From: Vicia villosa | Taxonomy: Eukaryota; Streptophyta; Magnoliopsida; Fabales; Fabaceae | Direction of reading: 5' to 3' | Length of the DNA: 64,000 bases | Assembly: GCF_029867415.1 (NCBI RefSeq) | Contig: NW_026705415.1 | Location: 310,001 to 374,000, forward strand | Part shown: positions 20,714 to 31,870 of the stretch, piece by piece | Position numbering within the stretch: position 1 is the stretch's first letter | Layout of the letters: each line of letters opens with the position of its first letter | Program-made: the position numbers and the translations under genes | The notes under the pieces: model-generated | The model's database searches: none | The model's input: the letters and a program-made list of their open reading frames with translations, nothing else | What the model was told of the DNA's origin: nothing

Positions 20714-23700
20714 TGTCATACCCCAAAATTTGCCCGTGCTATTTTTCATACACAAAACCAAATCAAAAGACAAAGCTCCAAAACACAGTCTCCTACACAA
20801 AAAGCTCTGAACTAGGGTTTGATTAATTCGACAGAAAATCATTGAATCAATGGCTCAAGGTTGTTCCATATGGTCACTAACATCCCAAAGTATCGCCATA
20901 TAAAGTTTCAAGTCAAACAGAGCAAGTTGGGTCCCTCAAATCATGATTAGGTCAACAGTCGACTCTCAAGGGCAAAACAGTCATTTCAAGTCAATATATA
21001 GTCAAAACTCAAGATATTTGGTCAACAACATCCTCATAACCCTAAAATCATCATTTGATCAAGGGTTGATCATGATGATGCAAGGAAAGATCAGAGAAGT
21101 CAAAAGTCAAGAGTTACTATTTTGGGCATGAACTAAAAAAGGCAACCAAACTTTGAAAATTCACCAAATATTCATACTTCATCAGAAAAATTCCCACCAA
21201 AGCTCATTTTGAAGGGAATTAATTCCTCTATCCAATGGTCCAAGAATCAGAGCCCATAGGTCGATGGTTTGAGAGATGTGGCTTCATACATTATAGGTCC
21301 TTTTTTCAAAAGGGCATAAAATAAGAATGGAAAAAGATTTTGATGTGAGACCAAAGACATTGGTTAGAGGACTCTCTAAGGTTTCCAAAATGTCTTAGAA
21401 CACTTCCATACCTCAAAAATTGAAGGAGATAGACCTTGTCAAAGTTAGGTTATTTTGGAGGGAAAAATGTGAAGGAATCCAAATATTTTTGCAAATGGGC
21501 CTAAGAAACTTTGATTCAATTTTGATTCATAATCCATCTAGAACCTATAAATGATTTGCCACGAATTTATTTGATTTTAATTAATTTTATAAGAATTTTA
21601 TTCACTTAAAATTCAATAAAGTTAAGGAAAATTAAAAAGATTTGAAAAATTTTGTTTTGAATCAAATCCAAATCACAATCATGCTCATTTATATATATAT
21701 TTTCGTGCAAAATAAGTGAAAAGAGAAAAGATGGAGATTAGAACCAAATTTGGAAACTTCTTGAACAAAATTCTCAATCAAATTTTCCCTAATGGCAATC
21801 TTTGATTCAATTCGATTCCTTCTATAATTGTTGACCTAAATCCTTCTAGTATATATACACAAGTGGAACAGATCATTGGGGGAGGAATTTTTGTAGTCCA
21901 AGAGCCCTAATCCGAGTCTTCAAATTCAAGAAAAATCAAAACTTCAATTCTCAATTGCAGACCGATTCAAACGATCCTGTTGATTGCAAACTATACCTGG
22001 ACATGTAAGGAAGCTTTTGCAATCAAAATCGAGTCTCAGAATCCCAAGAATACAAGGTAATGACTCACGGTTTGTTCATCTGAAAATTGGCTCGATTACT
22101 CTAATCCATGGCTCATATGCATGTTTTGATTGCATCATAATGTTTGGTATGTTGTGCTTAACGTTTCTGTATAGTTTGTGTATTGTTTGCACATTCGTAT
22201 CGAGATATGCCATTGTAGGAGATTAGGGTTTCGTTTTAGGGTTTCTCTGTGCAGGGACTTTCACGCCGAATTAAGGCCATGGTTGGATTCGTGAGACCGA
22301 GATGAGATCATCCATGGCCTCGCGAAATATTTTTAGGTATGTTTGCAGGTATTCGCATGAAGCACTTTGTAGCTACGAACGCGTCTGTAGCCATAGACCA
22401 TTTACAGACCTAATACGACGGCTGGAGGTTGGGGATGACCTCGTGTCGTCCTGGGATTGGCTGATTTCAAACAGAAAAGGCGCGTTGAAGAGTTTTGTAC
22501 CCTGGGATTCGGTGCGTTATGAAACACGCGCTATGGTGCTCCCTCATCATCGCAGCCTTCCATCTGATCATCCAGTCAATCCAATGGATCTGAGCCTGCA
22601 GGCGCACCATGGAATGCACACGCGTGTCACACTTGATCAGAAGTTAAGTATTTTAGAATTTTTTTTAATTTTAATTATACAGCCTATTTATTTAGTTTAT
22701 AATATATATATTTATTGTTTGAAATTCTTTCTTTCTTTCTTCCCTAATAAAATAAAAGCTATTATATTTTTATTTCAAAAACTTTTTTATAATAAATAAA
22801 TATTTATTTATTTATTTTATATACTTATTTATTTAGTTATTTAAATATTTATAATACTTTTTTTCTTTACTATATTTATTTATTAATATATAATATTTAT
22901 TTTACTTTTCTTATTCACTTATTTATTTATTTAATTGTATTTGATTACTTATGGTTATTCAAAAATTCTTATTTGTTTCAAAAAATTCACATTCGATTTT
23001 ATTTTCTTATCCTGATTTAATTAATTAGGTCGCGAGACCAATAATTAATTAAATTATTCATATTTTCTTATTAAAATCATACCTAATCAGGGTTTATTAC
23101 GAACATTCCAATACACTAAAATCTTCTTCTTCTGTGCCTTTTTCAGGGTTATCTTTTCAAACGCCTTCCGACTACGCGCCTTCAACAAACCTCGAAGTTA
23201 AGTAATTTAATTCTAATTCAATTTAAACTATATTTAGATTATTTTACTTTTAGGGTTTGTTTTGCATTCATCCCTTTTCTGCCTTGCCTTTCAGGGTCAA
23301 CCCTAAAAGCGCCTAGCAACCATATCAGATCAAATCAAAGCTAAGTACTCTCGCCTATTTAATTATTGTTTTTTTATTTATTTTTATTTATTTACTCTTT
23401 ATTTTTAGGGTTAACCCCGCCAGCCTTTGAATTAGCCATACACTCACCCAATTTTGTTATTTATTTGCCTTTTCAGGGTTTGTCGAATGCCAAAGCGACG
23501 AGTCTGGTAACCCTGAACCCTATCTTAAATATTTTTCTGTTTTATTATTACTTGTGTCAAACCCTGATAAGGGATCCGCTGGTTACAATTTCCCGCCCCC
23601 TTTATTGCTTTATGTTATTATATAATGCGTGGTTAGTAATCTTAGGGAGTGCAAGCCTTAAACTGAATTAGAATAACTAATTAAAAGATAAATATCTGAA

Positions 23701-24485
23701 TATAATCACGTGATTGTTGCACACACGCACCCCTTTGGGTAACCTCTCTGTTGCCTGTTGCCTTGTTGCCTGTTGCCTTCGTGTTTTTGCAGAGTAAGCC
23801 ACGTCCCTCGAATTCGAAGATACCTCAGCCATGCTGCCTCGAATACTAAAGGTCATACGACCCTAAATGATGCTGCCTTCGATACACAATATGACCTCGA
23901 CCCTCGGAAGTTGCCTACGGAAAAAGGCTGAGGTATCTTCTGGCTGCCTACGAAAATGGCTTATTCTGATCCTTGCCTTAGACTACCTGCCCTTCTATGG
24001 CATGGGATAGTCTTATGGCAAAGGATGCTTCGATGACCCTTCAACCTCCAAACGAAAGGCTTCCTGCCCTCTTATGGCAAGGATAGACCCTTTCATTCTG
24101 AAAGGCAAAAAGAGACCTATTATCTGAGTTTAAGGTAATTGCCCCTAATTGCCTTGCAATGCTCAAACCTTTTTATTATATTCTTTCTCATAATTTTTCA
24201 AAAGGGCAACGCTTATTCACAAGCTAAAGTCCCTATCTCTTTCATCTACATTTTCTAAACAAACGAGCAAGCAAAGCAATTAAGAGCCCATGGAAAACCA
24301 TGGATGCAAAGGGTGCCTTACACCTTCCCTTTGCATAAATTACCCCCCGAACTTAGATTTCTTTAAAAAGGTTTTTTTCTGTTTCTTTTTGCCTTTCCGA
24401 ATTTGTTTGGATAAAATAAAAGTCGGTGGCGACTCTTGCTTACCGCGACATTCCGATTAATAAAAAGTCAGTTCACCGTGTTACA
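20714..24485 (+). mobile_element. 3' LTR of element A
   Basis: It is 3772 bp, the same length as the 5' LTR, with three substitutions seen by eye. Near its end it keeps GTCGGTGGCGACTC where the 5' LTR reads GTCAGTGGCGACTC; array B has the GTCGGTGGC form, so the change is in the 5' LTR. Confidence 0.95.
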
Positions 24486-25711
24486 CTAATCCTTATCTTT
24501 TTTTTCTTGTATCTGCAATGTTTGTCCTCTTATAGGAGAGTGCTTTAGGGTTGATAAAAATAGAGAAAATCTTGAGTGAATCTCTAATTTGCTATGAGAA
24601 AAATTTATTGGAAATTTGTTTGAAAATTGATTCCAAATTTCTCTAATGCTGTTCAATAATTGATCCTCCCATTCCAATCATCACTTGGCCAATTTAAAGA
24701 ATATATTTGATTGATTTAAAAACAAAGCAAATAATATTTTCTATTTATCTTACTATTTTATGAAATTTATTTATGATTTAGATGAGTAAAAATCATAGAA
24801 TAATTAACAAAAATAATATAAAATAGGGAAATATGTCCTTTGGGTCGTGCATGGGCTCAATATGAAGATTAGATAAAGAGAATATGGGCCCATTTGGAAG
24901 TAATTGGATTTTTGGACCTTTTCTCTTCACATATGTCCTTGAAAATAGTCCAACTTTGACAAGGCCTATCTCTCTCAATTTTTGAGGTATGGAAGTGTTC
25001 TAGGACTTTTTAGAAACCTTAGAGAGTCCTCTAACCAGTGTCTTTGGTATCATGTCAAAATTATTTTCCATGCTTATTTTATGTCCTTTTGAAAAAAGTG
25101 TCTTTTTGTTGACTTTTGAAAAGGACCTATAATGTCTTGGTCCATATCTCTCAAATGAAGCATTTTTAGACTTGGCATGTGAGACACAAATTTGTAGAGA
25201 ATCAAATTTCCTTCAAAATGAGCTTAGGTTGGAAAATTTTGGATGTTCCATGTGAGAGTTATGACTGGTCAAAGTTCAGTTGACTTTTCCTATGCAAAAC
25301 CCTAATTTAGAAACTTTTTGATTTGTTGATTTTTGTTCTTTCCTTGATGAACCATGATCAGTTCTTGATCAAATGGTTAATGATACTTCAATATGAGGAT
25401 CTTGACAAAAAATCAGGAGTTTTGACTTCACTTTGACCATAGTTGACTTTTAGGTTAACTTAGTCGACTATTGACTTTCTGAACAATTGGGTGACCAATT
25501 CTTTGAAATGAGCCTTGATACTTGTCATAGAGATAATGTGAGATGTATTGAGCCATATGAGATGTCTTGGAGCCATTGATTCACTGATTATCCTTTGAGT
25601 GAGCCAAACCCTAGTTTTAGAGCCTTGTATAGGAGAGTGTGTCTTGGAGCTTTGTGTATTGATTTGTATTTGTATAAGAGAAATAGTGTAGGAAAATTTT
25701 GGGGTATGACA
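24486..25711 (-). mobile_element. LTR B1 of array B, 5' part (right of element A)
   Basis: This is the rest of LTR B1 after element A, beginning with the second CTAAT. On the minus strand it starts TGTCATACCCC at 25711, followed rightwards by a polypurine tract, so B1 is a 3' LTR. In this part B1 and B2 share bases against B3 at many sites, the reverse of the left part. A TATA-like TATAAG on the minus strand (24531-24536; also 34611-34616 and 43962-43967) may be the LTR promoter. Element A inserted about 40 bases downstream of it. Confidence 0.9.
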
Positions 25712-25724
25712 ACTGCCCCTGTTC
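25712..25724 (-). other. polypurine tract of internal domain I1
   Basis: The minus strand reads GAACAGGGGCAGT before TGTCATACC. The I2 copy at 35794-35806 has GGGGCAGC. Confidence 0.85.
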
Positions 25725-25950
25725 AATTGTCTTAAACCTGAAGATGTAGAGTGGTTTGTATGCCAGTCGGTATCTGAAGGTGGAAGATGATTGAACACTA
25801 GAATACCAAGAAATTTGCCTTTGTCGGGGATGGGCTTGAGGATGCCATCCAGTAAATCATGCATCAGATTATGTTTGGAGTGTTTGAAAAGTAGTTGTTT
25901 GAGTGTTGATCGTTACAGAACTGATTTTAGATTTTGAAAAGTTGATTGTT

Positions 25951-26400
25951 TAAGGAATCGTCTGAGATATCGACTTAAATCTGGAGGTAGATTGTTAAGG
26001 AATCGTCCAAGGCATCGACTTAACTCTGAAGGTGGATCATTAAGGAACCGTCCAAGGTATCGACTTAACTCCAAAGGTAGATCATTAAGGAACCGTCCAA
26101 GGTATCGACTTAGATCTGAAGGTAGATTGTTAAGGAACCGTCCAAGGCATCGACTTAACTCTAAAGGTGGATCATTAAGGAACCGTCCAAGGTATCGACT
26201 TAACTCCAAAGGTAGATCATTAAGGAACCGTCCAAGGTATCGACTTAGATCTGAAGGTAGATTGTTAAGGAACCGTACAAGGTATCGACTTAACTCTGAA
26301 GGTGGATCATTAAGGAACCGTCCAAGGTATCGACTTAACTCCAAAGGTAGATCATTAAGGAACCGTCCAAGGTATCGACTTAGATCTGAAAGGTTTTGAT
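25951..26400. repeat. 45-bp tandem repeat, 10 copies with three-monomer higher-order unit (I1)
   Basis: Monomers begin TAAGGAACCGTCCAAGGTAT exactly every 45 bp from 25951. Three variants alternate strictly: type A (copies 1, 4, 7, 10; ATCTG then AGATTG), type B (2, 5, 8; ACTCT then GGATCA) and type C (3, 6, 9; ACTCCAAAGG). The higher-order unit is 135 bp. Because 45 is a multiple of three, open frames appear on both strands; these are not genes. Confidence 0.95.
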
Positions 26401-27981
26401 AATGTTTATTTGACTGCATCAGTAACCTGAAAAAGGTAGAGTTAGTTTTTTATGCCATGTCATGATGCATGTAATGTGTTTATGTGACGGGATTCTCAAA
26501 ATAAATGAGAACCTCGCATGTTATGTACGCACTTGTCGCGATGCTTTATGTATTATGTATGAACGTGTATGCAATTGTATGAATATGTTTATGACATGTG
26601 ATATGTGAATATGATTTATGTTGTCTTGATTGAGAAAATAAATCTCTGTATCCTTGTGATTTTATTGTCCGATATTATCTTGAAGATGCTCAGCTGGGGA
26701 TTTATGGTTTCTGCTTGGGGATGATTAGTAGTTTGACGTACCCTGGTTTAGAGATAAACCATGTTGGAGAAGAGCAACATGTTGGATGACCGGTAGTGTT
26801 GAAGATATAGGCTCTGTTGGGGATCCATATCTGTGTCGGGACGAGAACTTTTGAAGATATCTTCTTAATGATTACTTTGTGGGGATATGATCTTATGAAC
26901 CTGGCTCTGTGGGGAGATGAGGGTGTCTTGAAAGTTGCCCCCAGTATCATAGTAACTTACTACTTGATTCAGGACACGCCACTGAGTATTGATCAAGATG
27001 TTGGACTGGACTTGCATAGATTTGCCCTAGTTAGCAGGAACTTTGGAAAGATTCGCCTCGCGAGGACTTTATGAGATGTTCACTATGGGCGATATGCCCC
27101 CAGTAATCATAGGCTCATGACAATGTCTCACGTTGATTGGGGAGTAGCTTTAGATATACTTGGATGCATGCCCCTAATTGTTCGAGCATCCATGAGAGAT
27201 TCTCAGAATCTTGACTTGATTGCCCCAGATTGATTGGACAAAACATGTCATGCCCCTTGTATACGTAAGAGACATGGCTTCTTGGAGTAATTTTGTTTGT
27301 CGGGATAAATTTCAGTCATTAGGCATACCCTGTGCAAATTTATTCTGATGCTAACATTTGAAATTATGTAGCAGAATATGTTTAATAATGAATTCATGAG
27401 ATGCAATGCATACGTTTGTCTTGTGTTTTTGAAAATCATTAGCATGAGATGTAAAAGCGTGATGTCTGTAAAAACATGATATTTGTAACAACATGAGGTT
27501 TGTATCAACTTAGCATTTGTGATAAACCTTAAGGAGTCGGGATACCTTTGTTATGACAGTATGCTTTCGAACTAACCATGCTTCAGTTAGGACTTTCAAG
27601 GGTTGTAACGTGGCTTGGTTCACGGTTTAAGAAATAATGGCTCAAAATTTATTTATACCCATCCCCTTCTTCGTGATGTTCTTCAGTCCTAAGCTCAGTT
27701 AATTCAACTTATGCATTCAGGTCCCAAGAGACTTTTGGATTTGCGCCTACAATAATGTTGATGGTTCGCAAGCAAGGAGAAATTTTTGAGATGGCAATTA
27801 CTTTTTCCTTTTGGTAGTCATAACTTTGAGTTGTTAAAGAATTTATTGACTTCCTTTTTTTTCCATCTTTTTGATATCCCTAACTTTTGCCTGAACTATC
27901 TATTTTGAGCTTATAGTCAGCGGGATGCCTTGATTTTTGCCTAGGTCATCTTTTTGATTTTTGACTTAGCAGGATTTTCTT

Positions 27982-27983
<2 letters not shown>
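26401..27983 (-). other. 3' UTR of I1, GGGGA-rich, no gene
   Basis: No supportable gene is seen. It has TGTGGGG/TTGGGG motifs between 26690 and 26940, CCCCAGT at two sites (near 26940 and 27098), and a stretch shared with element A 18560-19200 on the opposite strand. It is nearly identical to 36483-38064 in I2. Confidence 0.7.

Positions 27984-28048
<65 letters not shown>
27984..28048. repeat. (TA)n microsatellite in I1
   Basis: About 32 TA units. The I2 copy (38065-38113) is about 16 bases shorter. Element A has only a short CATATATAC there, so the tract expanded in the B lineage. Confidence 0.95.
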
Positions 28049-28050
<2 letters not shown>

Positions 28051-28656
28051 AAAGATATTGACTGTCTTGTTTGATGATTGATGAACCGTCATTGTCTTTT
28101 GATTGACATTTCCAACACTTCTTTGATGTGTGCGGTTGAACGTTTGTGATTGAAACCTTTGTTGAAAGGTGTACTAAATGATTCTCTTAAAATAGAATGC
28201 ACAACCAAATTAACTGAGAACTACCCTGCCCCAGGTTAGATCAAGGGTTTTAATTAGTACAAGAAAGAAAACTTCTACTTCTTAGGCTCAAAGGGGTTGA
28301 CGAGGGATTAACATCCTTATATCTCCACTGTTTAGGAATTGAAACAATGCCTGTACATCGTCAGCATAGTCCATCCAAAAGCATACTGTATGAGGTTGCG
28401 GTATCGTTTTTGTCATCCTCCCTCAAAAGGCTTACAGCTCAGCAGGAGTTGAATAAACACAAAACATATGCAAAGTAAATACACAATTTAAAATGAGTGA
28501 TAACGAAATAATGTATTCAAGACAAACATATGCAATGCACTGATGATAATTATTAAAACAGATAATGTCTGTCATGATTCGAATGTTTAAACAAACAGAA
28601 TAGAAATTGCAAATGAAAGTAAAGCTAATGATTAAAAGTTCATCCACTTTTAGACA
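28049..28656 (-). other. gag-proximal 3' UTR of I1, no gene
   Basis: Non-coding sequence shared with I2 38114-38723, element A 17562-18180 and element X about 4900-5340. It is the conserved region just downstream of the gag-like stop codon. Confidence 0.65.
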
Positions 28657-29431
28657 TTAATCAGTCTTGTCGTGATTGTGCCTGGGAGTAGTGATCACTA
28701 CAGGAGTCTTGGGATGAGGGAATTCAATTTCACCAGCATCAATCATATCTTGGATCTTGTTTTTTAATGGCCAACAATCATTCGTGTCATGTCCAGGGCT
28801 ATTGGAGTGATATGCGCACCTCGCATCGGGCTTATAGCTAGGAGCGGAAGTGTTGGGCTTTATAGGAGGATCCCTCATAGTAATCAAGTTTGCTCTCAAC
28901 AAATGTTGTAATGCCTGAGCCAACGACATGTTGATCTTTGTGAACTGACGCTTGGGTGCGTCTACCTTGCGTCTTTGCTGTGGAACTGGTGTAGAGATCA
29001 AAATTGTCCACACAGATTGGTTGTGTTCATTGCGACCTTTCTGATTGTGCTCGGCATTAGTCAGGTGAGGTTCTTCAGATGAAATGATCTTTTCATCAAT
29101 TAAGTCTTGGATCTTGTGTATCATGACCAGGACTATTCGAATGATAAGCACATCTTGCATTAGGGTTATACTGATGAGACAAAGTGTTAGGATTCCGAGG
29201 AGGATCCCTCAAAGTAATTAGTCCCTTATTCAGCAACTGTTGCAATGTTTCAGCCAAAGTCATGTTGATCCTTGTGAATTGTCTTTTATGTGTGTTGTGT
29301 TTATGTTGATTCCTCTCCTTCTCGATCAGAAATGCCTTCAATTCTTCTTGCCCCTTGGTCAAGTTAATGGTCAAAGCATGGAATTCAGCATTCTGAGCTT
29401 GGAGATTCTTGACAGATTGTTCGAGATCCAT
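28657..29431 (-). pseudogene. gag-like ORF2 of I1, frameshifted
   Basis: It is a homologue of the element A gag-like protein but with two zinc modules instead of three. The frame starts MDLEQSVKNLQ at 29431 and runs through the first CAYHS-SPGHDT. It is broken near 29118 by a 23-bp deletion relative to the I2 copy, which shifts the frame inside the first finger. The remaining frame resumes on the other side and includes the second complete finger (CAYHS-SPGHDTNDC) and ends at 28657. The break removes part of the finger and the start of its IQDLID helix. It is almost certainly non-functional. Its histidine in the first finger is intact, unlike I2. Confidence 0.85.
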
Positions 29432-29678
29432 CTTTCTTACTGAAATAAACAGCAGAAAGATGAGGCACTTGTTTTTATGAAACCTATGATGTAATGTTTA
29501 TGAATGATATGATTATGCATATGCAATGATCTCAAGGAGTTAAAGGCCTTTTAACACATTTAAAAAAAGAGAAGTAGAAGCAAAACCAATTAATTGTTTT
29601 AATTAGAAACCAATGTATTATATGTTTTTTTTGAAGTTACATCAAAGAAATACTAAATAATAAATAAAATAAAAGAAA

Positions 29679-31139
29679 TCATTCTTCAAGTCGGCGCTTC
29701 CTCTTCAATCCTCTGATTTCTTCTTTATGGGCTTTGACCATCTTGTTCTTTTCTTGAATAAGCCTATCAATCTCTTGCTCCCATGATTGTATTTGATCAG
29801 GTGAGATAAAGTCTTCAATCTTCCACTTGCGAGAGAAATAGTCAAGCATGCTATCTCGTTCTTTAGCATTAGCCACTAATACTACTTTCTCTGCCTCAAC
29901 TTCTTGTAGACGCTTCTCAAGATTAGCCTTTTCTTGTCTTAAGTGGGCAACGGTGGCAGCAAGGTCTTCGTTTGGAGCGGGTACATAAGGCTCCAATTCT
30001 ACGTGAACCTCGGGAGGAGTGATCCTTGGGACAACAGGTGTGTCAGGTGGATGTGGTATGCCAAACTCGACGACTCGGTCATAAATCCATTTAAAGTAAA
30101 GATCTGAAGGAGTATCGATCCTTGTTCCCAAATCTCTTGCACCCACCTTTTTTACTTCGTACCAAGCTTTAATGAAGCGATTCTTCTTTTCGGTTGTATC
30201 TGAACCATGGTCAAAACTTTCCGCACTAAGATATATGGAGCGGGGCTTATCTTTCAAAGCGAAACCAAACTGATGTCGAGCAAGTATAGGATTATAAGTA
30301 ATTCTTCCTTGGGTGCCAAGAAGAGGCACATTAGGGAACTCTCCACAGCGATCAAATAACTGAACTCCCTCGAACTTTTTTGGATACCAAATGATGTCGT
30401 CGTATGAAAGTTCCATAATCCTTTGAATCTAGGTCAAACCTTCTTCATTCTTTATTGAGGATCGGGGTAGGTGAGAAATAAACTACCTATGTAGGAGGGG
30501 AATGCACCCTAGAACACAACCTCGTCTCTTTGTCACTCTGGCATTGATGGAATGCAATAAATCACCAAGTAGAGTAGGAACTGGATTCTTGCTAAGGAAG
30601 ATCTTGATGGCAGCCTTATCAACAACTTTGTCGCAGCGGTGAAATAGAACTTGTCCATATATCAGCAGGGTTAGAACACTTTCCAAGGCATCCATGCTTA
30701 AATCTTTAGCAAAGATCTTAGCTTTCTCGTACAAGAAATCCACGGGTATCCCAGAATAGTCTCTTTTGTTGATCTAAACCTTATTAATTTCTGATCTTGG
30801 TAGATGTAGAGCAGCAGCAATGTCTTCCAACTTAGGACCTCCTTCCTCACTAGTGTAAGGAATTTGATCAGGTATGGGTATGTCCATTATGTAAGAGAAT
30901 TCTTCCAATGTAGGTACCAGTTGAAAATCTCTTTAAGTGAAGCAATGGAGAAGAGGATCATAAAACTGCATCATAGAGTTGAGGAGAGCTTCATCCACTT
31001 TGGTTTGCATTAAACTTATCAGTTTGTTGAGAGGTTCAGAAAGAACAAGAGAACCAGTAATATCATCACATAAGAGTCTTAATGTAGTAGGTACTTTCTT
31101 GAAGTTGAGGAAGAAAGGCTTTCTGATTAGGATCCCCAT
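29679..31139 (-). pseudogene. ORF1 of I1, four in-frame stops
   Basis: It is 1461 bp from ATG to stop, exactly the length of the intact ORF1 of element A, so there are no net indels. Relative to that protein, codon 69 (Tyr) is TAA at 30933-30935, and three Trp codons are TAG: codon 122 at 30774-30776, codon 219 at 30483-30485 and codon 237 at 30429-30431. The codon 219 and 237 stops are also in I2; codon 122 is still TGG there. The C-terminal half from codon 242 on (29679-30416) remains open, with the DUF7745-like region and coiled coil. It is non-functional as one protein. Confidence 0.9.
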
Positions 31140-31848
31140 TATTCAAATCACCTACAAAACAAATTATGGTTAAAAAAACCTTTTTCTCCTTGAGATGAGT
31201 TATCCATGTCATGAATGCATGTATGCATGATGCATCACAGAAAAACTAATCCACACAAATCACACAATTTTGGCTTAAGGCTTGCATGGAGTTTAATCAG
31301 GTGTCCTTCCCAAGGGCATTTCTATGGATAAGGAAATTTCAGCAACGGGTTCTACAAGTTATCCAGAATTGTCAGCCCTTCTAAAGCACCCTCGGACATG
31401 ATGCATTTGCACCATGCAATGATACTTTGAGAAAGAACCTATCTGAACTGTAGCATCGGGTAGCGACTAGTTCTTAACATTTGTCAAGAGTAGTCCCCCC
31501 ACTACGTTCCTAAAGGCCAGGATGGGTTAAGGGTAACTAAAGGTCCTTGAGCTCCGGCGCACCCACAGACACATACATAGACCTCCCTCATTTGAGAAAG
31601 GTGTGCATATGCTATGGAGTCCTAACTCAAGTGTGAACTTCATATTGACTCATCTCCCACATATGTGAAAGAGGTCGCTATGACTATGCCACTCCTAATC
31701 TTAAGTGTACTTGAATCCGGGTGTAGGATTCGTCCTTCAGTTAATTCCCAAAAACACCCCTGAAAAATAAAACAAACAAAGCAAACAATAGAAAACATTT
31801 AAGTGAATCCTAAACTTTTAAGGTAACCCCTCTTTTATCGAAATTTAA
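31140..31848 (-). other. leader of I1
   Basis: The untranslated leader, colinear with the element A leader (13956-14666) on the opposite strand, including the ATGCAT-rich palindromic cluster near 31208-31240. No gene. Confidence 0.7.
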
Positions 31849-31866
31849 TCCCCAGCAGAGTTGCTA
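31849..31866 (-). other. mutated primer-binding site next to LTR B2
   Basis: The minus strand reads TAGCAACTCTGCTGGGGA; the element A PBS has TGGCGACTC, so two G-to-A changes separate them. The I2 site at 41199-41216 has the same two changes, so they predate the duplication or were copied with it. Confidence 0.8.
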
Positions 31867-31870
31867 GTTC

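Larger units (their letters stand above)
10162..24485 (+). mobile_element. element A: young, complete, non-autonomous Ogre-like retrotransposon
   Basis: It is a 14,324-bp insertion with two 3772-bp LTRs (TGTCATACC...GTGTTACA), a PBS, two intact ORFs, a tandem-repeat 3' UTR, a polypurine tract and a perfect CTAAT target duplication. Only three LTR differences were found by eye, at 10726/21278, 12308/22860 and 13873/24425. No protease, RT, RNase H or integrase sequence lies between the LTRs, so mobilisation would need an autonomous Ogre in trans. It resembles the class of LTR elements that keep only a gag-like region. Confidence 0.95.
25712..31870 (-). mobile_element. internal domain I1 of array B
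   Basis: A 6159-bp internal domain in minus orientation: mutated PBS, leader, decayed ORF1, decayed gag-like ORF2, long 3' UTR with a TA tract, 45-bp tandem repeats and a polypurine tract. It is the full-length version of I2, which lacks 740 bp. There is no pol. Confidence 0.9.

Noticed and set aside
25913..26419. Long open frames on both strands (168 and 135 codons) over the 45-bp repeats, and their copies near 36000-36500
   Set aside because: 45 bp is 15 codons, so any stop-free monomer stays open when repeated. The predicted proteins are pure repeats with no domain.
28432..28647. 71-codon hydrophobic frame after the gag-like gene in I1 and I2 (28432-28647 and 38499-38714)
   Set aside because: Conserved only because I1 and I2 are duplicates. 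The counterpart in element A is not open.
28660..31139. Hidden RT or integrase in array B or element A
   Set aside because: I see no FMDD/YMDD, D-X35-E or GPF-type motif in any frame between their LTRs.
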